Of a stretch of DNA of 13,518 nucleotides, positions 8,166 to 13,518 are shown piece after piece. A program made the position numbers and the translations under genes. This stretch comes from Monoraphidium neglectum (Eukaryota > Chlorophyta > Chlorophyceae > Sphaeropleales > Selenastraceae). A model generated the notes under the pieces. It saw only the letters and a program-made list of their open reading frames with translations. It searched no databases and was not told the DNA's origin. The stretch is from NCBI RefSeq assembly GCF_000611645.1, contig NW_014013604.1:1-13518 (forward strand). Direction: 5' to 3'. Within the stretch, counting starts at the first letter, position 1; every line of letters starts with the position of its first letter.

Positions 8166-11100
8166 ATGCAGCTGCGATACCTTCAGAGCATTGCTGCACC
8201 CTTGGATGCTATCCAGAAGATTGGCGCGCTTGCCTGGGCGCCGGACAAGTGCGGGCGGGAACATAGGCGTGTGGGCGATTGCGCGCAACATGACGGGCGC
8301 ACGGCCCTCTGAAGGACGGATCTTGCATGAGAGGCGATAGAAGTAGAGACAGATCAAGGTTTACGGTGGCAGGGCTCCCAGCCTCGCCCCAGCCACGCAG
8401 TGCCCCAAGCGCCACACGTGGACGATGCGCACAGTCAAACGTGCGCCTTTGACCCGCCGCCGCAGTGGCAAGCTCGCCGCGGCGACCGCGGACCGGGTGG
8501 TGCACTTGTACGACGAGGCGGGCGAGCGGCGTGACAAGTTCCGCACCAAGGCGGCGGACGGCAACAGCAGCGGCGCATACCTGATCCGTGGGCTCGCATT
8601 CTCTCCAGACTCGTCCAAGCTCGCCGTCGCGCAGAGCGACAACATCGTCTTTGTGTACAGGTTGGCAGCGGTTAATGTTGTGTCCCCTTGCGCAGAAATT
8701 GCAACTTTGATGCTGCTTTGAGTGGCAAGCGGCCCTCGTGGTGCTTGTGCTGCCAACGCGCTCTGCACGTGTTGTTGGCAGCACAAGCACCGTCCCGGCG
8801 CGACAATGCCCCGCGCCGCCCGCCCGACCACGCGCAGGCTGGGCGCCGGGTGGGACGAAAAAAAGTCAATATGCAACAAGTTCTTGCAGAGCAGCGCCGT
8901 CGCGTGCCTGGCGTGGCCCGCCGAGCGCCACGGCGACGTGTGCTTCGGGCTGGCGGACGGCAAGGTCAAGCTGGGGGTCCTCAAGACCAACAAGACGTAC
9001 ACCCTGTATGCGCACCCGAGCGGCAGCCCCGTCGCCGCGCTGGCAGCGAGCCCCGACGGGCGCGCGCTGGTCAGCGGGCACGCGGACGGCAGCCTGTATC
9101 AGTTCACATTCCCGGAGCAGCAGGTGCGGGGAGGGGCGGCCCGTGGGGCTGGCCAAAAAGCGGCGATGCCGCCATGGCGGCGGCCGTGCTGGCGCATGAG
9201 CTTGACGCCTGAAGTCGGGAAGCAGAATCGGCGCCTGCTTTTGCCAGTAACACGTTGCCGGCAGTGGCGGCAGCGACAACAGCAGATTTGACAGCAGCTG
9301 GTGAAGAGCGTGTGGGGGTGAGGGATCCTGGACCCTCGATTGCCCTGGAAACTCGCAGGATGGGTCAGGTGGGACCGCGGGCTGCGTGAAGCTGGTGCAC
9401 CACAGCTGCGCGCCATGCGCACTGGCCTGGGGCGAAAGCGTCGTGGCAGCGGGTAGCGACTGCAGGGTGAGATTGGGCCCTGCCACGCAAAGGCTTGCCA
9501 TGCGCAGTCTACACAAATGTCGGAATGCAGAGCATGCAGCACGCGTGATGTGCGGCCGGCATGCATGATGAACGGCGGGCATTGTCTGCAGCACGCGTGC
9601 TGTGCAGCATGCCTCATGCTGCTGCCTGACGTTTCCACCTTGGACGGCATGCTGCGGCAAACGGTGGCGTGCCTCACCATGTCAACCACTTGCAGCATGC
9701 AACCTGGCTCCCGTACTGCTCCAATCACACAGGTGGTCTTCTACGACCCGAAGACCGGCCGCGAGCAGGCGGCCTTCGACCAAGGCGGCGACAACGGCGC
9801 CCGCAGCTTTGGCTGCGCGGCCATGAACCCTGCCGGCGATGCGGCGGTGGTAGGCGGCTTCAACAGACTCTACATCTTCGCGCGAGGAGGCCCCAAGGGG
9901 TTGTGGCAGCCTGCGGGCGTCAAGCAGGTGCGCAGCGGCGGGGACTGCGCACGCGGCTCTGCATTGAGAATCTGCAGTGCTGCAAAACCTCATCGATGCG
10001 CTGTATTTTTGAAGTGGGCCAGCACAATGCTGTGGACGGCCCTGCTGCTTGAGTGGTCTTATGGTGTCACGCAGCCCTTTGTAATCCCGTCTGGCATGCC
10101 GCGGGCATGCGGCCCGACCCGCCTCTCCGCCTTCAGATTGACAACATGTTTGCAGTGACGGCGGCGTCATGGAAGCCTGATGGCTCGAAGCTGGCGGTGG
10201 GAGGCTTGAGGGGCAACGTGGACATCTGGGACGCGTGCATACGCAGGACAAAGTGAGTGAGGCTGGGGGAGACGGCGTGCGTGCACAGGTGAAGCTACCC
10301 ATGTCAGGCCCTGGACACACGGCCATGTATGGCTTTCTTTGGCTGCCATGCGGCAGCTTGAAGATGAAATATGCATATGTGGATGTTTATGGTCCGAGGA
10401 CAACCTGGAGCTGGGCTCAGCAGCACAAGCGATGCTGCTGCTGCTCCTGATGCCCAGATGCTTGACCACAACCACAGCCTTGCTTCCAACGATGTTATCA
10501 TGATAGGCACAAGGGCAAGTTTGAGCTGACCTATGTGAGCAAGAAGGCTGTCATCGTCAAGACCCTGGCTACAGGCAGCCGCATCGTCCTCAAATCGGGT
10601 GGGAACCAAGCCTCCTCTCTGGACTGACATTCAACTGGGGCACTCGGGCGTCCGCCTCACGCCAGCCGGAATGTGCGTGCGCGCAGGACCCCTCCGTGGC
10701 CGCAGGGCAGGCGCTGCTGGCCGCAGGACCGGTCCAGATAGCTCCTCGTGCTGGGCTTGCTTTGGTTTCAGCACGATTATTGCATGCCCCACTGCCCATC
10801 CCGCATGCAGTGTATGGATACGAGGTGTCGAAGGTTTCCGTGTACCAGGGAAGGTACATCGTCGGCCGCACGCACGCCACACTGCTGCTGGTGCGTCGGC
10901 TGGCAGGCGGCGTGGAGTGGCATGGTCCGGCGCACAGCTTGTTTTGCAGGCCGCAGCCTGCTGCATGTCCGTATTTGCAGCAGCAGCTGCGCCGCGCTTG
11001 ATGCGGCGCCGATTTCAATAGTGCTCCCATTGCGTGCTCAGGGCGACCTGGAGAGCTGCCAGCTCAGCGAGGTGCCGTGGGAGGGCGGCGGCGGCGGGGA

Positions 11101-11354
11101 GCGCTTCTACTTTGAGAACGAGCAGGTGGTTCGGCGCTCGGCATCGGCAAGGCGGGGGTGGTTGTGGGGCCAGCGTGGCCAGCTCTGGTGTCCGGCCAGG
11201 CGAGGATGAGGAGGGGTCCAGGGGGAATGCAGGCAAGACCTGCGCCTGGCATGCCAATTGTTGGATGCAATTGAGGGTGAGGGACGCTTGCGGTCCTTGG
11301 TCCACTTACAGCCGGCGTCCTGACAGAGCGTGCGTCGCTTCCCAGCGCGCGCGT

Positions 11355-11409
<55 letters not shown>

Positions 11410-13433
11410 CGACGCGCTGCGGCGCCAGGTGTGCCTGCTGTACAGCGCGGGCGAGCTTCATGTGGTGGAGTACGGCATCAACGACACAGTGCTGGCGCTG
11501 CGCACGGAGCACATCAGCCCGTACCTGCTGAGCGTTGCGGTGCAGGTGACAGACGGGGCGGTCCCCTGGCGGGGCCCTGATGAGGGTGATCGGCTGGCCT
11601 CTCGAATTCTTATCATGAAATTCTCTGTCTGAGGGTGTATTCATGGATCTCTCAACTGCATCGCTGCCTGCCGAGCTTCCAGTGCCATATGCTGCGGCGA
11701 AATGCAGAGGAGCGAGGGTGTAGCTTCCCAGCAGCTGTACGTCGCATGTGACGCCCTCGTCATGTCGCGACCGCAGCCAATCCCTCACTCGTCGCCACCA
11801 ATGCAGGAGGCGCGCGGCGCCATGCCGGCCGCCAAGCGCGTGGCGTACCTGGTTGATGCCACAACACTTAGGGTGGTCGACTTCACGGCGGCGGCGGCGG
11901 CCGCGGCGGCCGGCGGCGTCACGGGCGGCGGGGGCGCCGTGCTCGCCACCGTCAGCCACGACGCCCGCATCGACTGGCTGGTGGGGGTTTTCGGGCGGGG
12001 CTGAGCGGTAGTGACAAGACCAGGCGCGGGGTGTGGCAGACGGCTCTGCGCGTCGTTGGATCATCGACATGCCAGTGTTAATACAAGCCGCAATGCTGGG
12101 TGTCGGATTTGTTGCTGGCCTGTTCCGCCAGACAATGCACAGTGCCACACCTGCGTTTGCCACTGGGTGCTTGAACAGAGAGCGCACGCGTGCACGCACA
12201 GACACACACACATGCACACACACGCCCGTGCTCCCCCACCGCACACATGCCTAAATACACACTCACTGACACACACTCACATACACACGTACCCGCGCAA
12301 GCACGCAATCGCACACACGCACATACGCGCATACGCACGTATGCACAACGCGTTCACCCAGTGTCGTGTCAACCCGCATCTTCCCGTCCCCCTTCCCCAG
12401 GAGCTCAACCAGCGCGGCTCCCACCTGCTGTTCCGCGACAAGGGCCGCCGCCTGCTCCTCCTGGACCTCGCCACCCAAGAGCGCACCCCGCTGCTGGGCT
12501 TCTGCCAGTACGTGCAGTGGGTGCCCGGCAGCGACTGCGTCGTCGCGCAGAGCAGGGGGGAGCTCTGCGTCTGGTACGGCGTCGGCGCGCCGGGCAGGTG
12601 CGCAGGGGCCCGCAGGAGGGAGCATCGGCTGTGTCTCCGTCAAGGACGTTCAAAATGGTCATCCTGAAGGGGTCCAGACCCGCACAGGTCTTGGCGCCTC
12701 TTGTTTTTGTGCGGGATGGTCAACAACGCTGGAGACCCCCTGCTCTTGTTTCCAAGAAATCCCGCTTCTCATGCCGCTCATGCCGCCCTCATGCCGACAC
12801 CGCCGCCGCCCGCCCGCGCAGGCCGACCGTGATCCCCATAAGGGGCGACGTCAGCGGCATCGAGCGCGCCCCGGGCCGCACTGAGGTGCTGGTGGACGAG
12901 GGACTCACGCAGGCCGCGTACGCCCTGGATGAGGGCCTGATTGACTTTGGGGCTGCCCTCGAGTTTTTGGTGCGCGGGGCGGGGCGGGGCGGGTCCAGGG
13001 GCACCGCATGGGGGCGGCGTGAACGGCGTTTGGAGGAAAGGCTGCGCGCTCGCGGGTATGGGGCGGCTGCCGTGAGGCTGCCATGGGATAGGTTGGGGCC
13101 GAGTGAGGTGGACATTTGCGGCCGTCGCTTGCCAGCAGTAGCGGTGGACCAAGGCGGCCCGAAAGGCCTGCATCTTGGGGCTGCCCGGAAGGCCGCCTGC
13201 ATCTTCATCGCAACTGATTGCCGGTCCACCTGGTCCGCGCCTCACATACATTATGCGCGACCCAGGACTTTGACCGAGCCGTGTCGACGCTGGAGGCCCT
13301 GCCGCCCAGCACCGAGGTGGAGGCGCAGTGGCGCGCGCTGGGGGCGCTGGCGCTGCAGCACGAGGTGCTGTGGGTGGCGGAGCGCTGCGCGGCGGCGCTG
13401 GGGGAGGTGGCGCGCGTCAGGTTCCTGCATAAG
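8166..13433 (+). CDS. IFT172: Intraflagellar transport protein 172 (IFT172), exons 1-14, 3' partial
   Basis: IFT172 is a subunit of the peripheral part of intraflagellar transport complex B. It moves cargo along the ciliary axoneme and is linked to turnaround at the tip. Fourteen exons join into an uninterrupted 681-codon frame; all 13 complete introns are GT-AG and phases agree. The start ATG at 8166 gives [20 protein letters not shown], closely matching the family N-terminus. Further blocks recognised by recall are [114 protein letters not shown] and RTEVLVDEG. Exons 1-13 form the two N-terminal WD40 propellers and exon 14 ([19 protein letters not shown]) begins the helical TPR-like solenoid. 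The family is about 1750 residues, so about 60 percent lies beyond the window. The gene implies an organism with, or descended from, flagellated cells. Confidence 0.97.
8740..8791. repeat. Perfect 18-bp inverted repeat (hairpin) in IFT172 intron 2
   Basis: The left arm at 8740-8757 (GGTGCTTGTGCTGCCAAC) is exactly the reverse complement of the right arm at 8774-8791, with a 16-base spacer. The pairing stops sharply at both outer ends. It sits in the middle of a 177-bp intron and would form a stable RNA stem in the pre-mRNA. It may be a remnant of a small inverted-repeat element, a structural splicing element or a small-RNA precursor; nothing in the sequence decides between these. Confidence 0.85.
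9535..9599. repeat. 13-bp direct repeats within a GCATGC-rich stretch of IFT172 intron 4
   Basis: TGCAGCACGCGTG occurs at 9535-9547 and again at 9587-9599. The surrounding 130 bases are rich in GCATGC palindromes. Intron 4 is 266 bp. No mobile-element structure or target-site duplication is evident, so this is recorded as simple repetition. Confidence 0.7.
11356..11406 (+). repeat. Uninterrupted (CA)25 microsatellite in IFT172 intron 9
   Basis: There are 51 bases of perfect CA dinucleotide on the sense strand of IFT172, ending 22 bases before the acceptor of exon 10. The lack of interruptions suggests it is young and probably length-variable. CA tracts near acceptors bind hnRNP L in animals; an equivalent role here is only a possibility. 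Confidence 0.97.
12183..12348 (+). repeat. Imperfect CA-rich tract in IFT172 intron 11
   Basis: A degenerate run of CACA, CGCA and TACA units about 165 bases long lies within the longest intron of the window (420 bp). It ends about 50 bases before the exon 12 acceptor. It has the same motif and strand as the (CA)25 run in intron 9, but is older-looking because of many interruptions. The rest of this intron (11981-12182) shows nothing I can recognise. Confidence 0.9.
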
Positions 13434-13518
13434 GTGTGGTTTCGTGTGTTTGTGCAAGAAAATGTGTGTGTGTGTGTGGGGGGGTGCGCACGCACGTGTT
13501 TGTGTGTGTGTGTGGGGG
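13434..13518 (+). repeat. GT-rich tract at the start of IFT172 intron 14
   Basis: From the donor to the window edge the sequence is dominated by GTGTGT runs with two G-rich blocks. It is the opposite strand sense to the CA tracts of introns 9 and 11. The intron continues beyond the window, so its full length and acceptor are not visible. Confidence 0.9.

Larger units (their letters stand above)
8166..10252 (+). other. IFT172 exons 1-6 (first WD40 propeller, residues 1-327)
   Basis: Exons are 8166-8248, 8466-8660, 8838-9123, 9359-9466, 9733-9927 and 10137-10252. Junctions are set by protein continuity: the split codon across 8248/8466 gives Asn in [20 protein letters not shown], the split codon across 8660/8838 gives Arg in [18 protein letters not shown], and 9466/9733 rebuilds [17 protein letters not shown]40-type strand signatures are visible at [13 protein letters not shown] (exon 3), [18 protein letters not shown] (exon 5) and [20 protein letters not shown] (exon 6). 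Exon 4 opens with a short Gly/Ser/Thr linker (DGSGGTAG), a region that is also variable in homologues. Confidence 0.95.
10507..13433 (+). other. IFT172 exons 7-14 (second propeller and start of the solenoid, residues 328-681)
   Basis: Exons are 10507-10598, 10811-10890, 11042-11125, 11429-11545, 11807-11980, 12401-12597, 12822-12969 and 13266-13433. The single G left by exon 7 is completed by TG of exon 8, giving [20 protein letters not shown]. Exon 11 carries an alanine run followed by a Gly-rich stretch (encoded about 11888-11938) between VVDF and AVLATVSHD, which looks like an expanded loop between propeller strands. Exon 13 ends ALEFL before exon 14 [10 protein letters not shown]; family members usually have a charged pair where FL stands, so the donor at 12970 is the least certain, although no other in-frame GT fits. 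The donor at 13434 opens an intron that is cut off by the window. Confidence 0.93.

Noticed and set aside
8209..9212. Similar-looking peptides on both strands around 8740-8790, suggesting a repeated protein
   Set aside because: They arise because the DNA there is an 18-bp perfect palindrome; the region is intronic.
9124..9358. Read-through of IFT172 exon 3 into intron 3, keeping a longer open frame to 9291
   Set aside because: The frame then stops. Splicing 9123 to 9359 restores the family sequence, and the intron-encoded residues match nothing known.
8866..9660. 264-codon minus-strand frame opposite IFT172 exons 3-4
   Set aside because: It is a shadow of GC-rich coding sequence: the plus strand has clear IFT172 protein there, and the minus-strand product has no recognisable motif.

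Overview
This is a GC-rich, intron-dense eukaryotic nuclear window, most likely from a green alga (Chlorophyta, probably Chlorophyceae). The evidence is the very high G/C at third codon positions, short GT-AG introns (141-420 bp) interrupting coding sequence roughly every 150 bases, alanine/glycine-rich low-complexity inserts, CA/TG and CAG microsatellites in introns, and a flagellar gene. Species cannot be fixed from the sequence alone. There is no sign of bacterial, viral or transposon genes, rRNA, tRNA or CRISPR.

The window holds two large conserved genes transcribed divergently from a 285-bp spacer (7881-8165). To the left, on the minus strand (7880 down to 1), are the first 22 exons (1154 codons, incomplete at the 3' end) of a Furry/MOR2-PAG1-family cell morphogenesis protein, the ARM/HEAT-type scaffold that works with NDR kinases. 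To the right, on the plus strand (8166 to 13433), are the first 14 exons (681 codons, incomplete at the 3' end) of IFT172, an intraflagellar transport complex B subunit. Here that covers its two N-terminal WD40 propellers and the first part of the helical region. I reconstructed both by hand from reading frames, splice sites and remembered family motifs. Every proposed intron is GT-AG, all phases agree, and the joined frames are open throughout (3462 and 2043 coding bases).

The spacer is visibly AT-richer than its surroundings and has a GTATAT-like element on each strand, so it is a candidate bidirectional promoter. Each leader also contains a short upstream AUG: a start-stop ATGTAA for IFT172 and an 11-codon uORF for the Furry gene.

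The introns carry most of the unexplained structure. They hold an 18-bp perfect inverted repeat in IFT172 intron 2, a (CA)25 run and longer imperfect CA/TG tracts, (CAG)12 and (CAG)8 runs, and a 29-bp tandem duplication. The pairing of a cilium transport gene with an NDR-pathway scaffold is the most biologically suggestive feature. I see no clearly novel system here.
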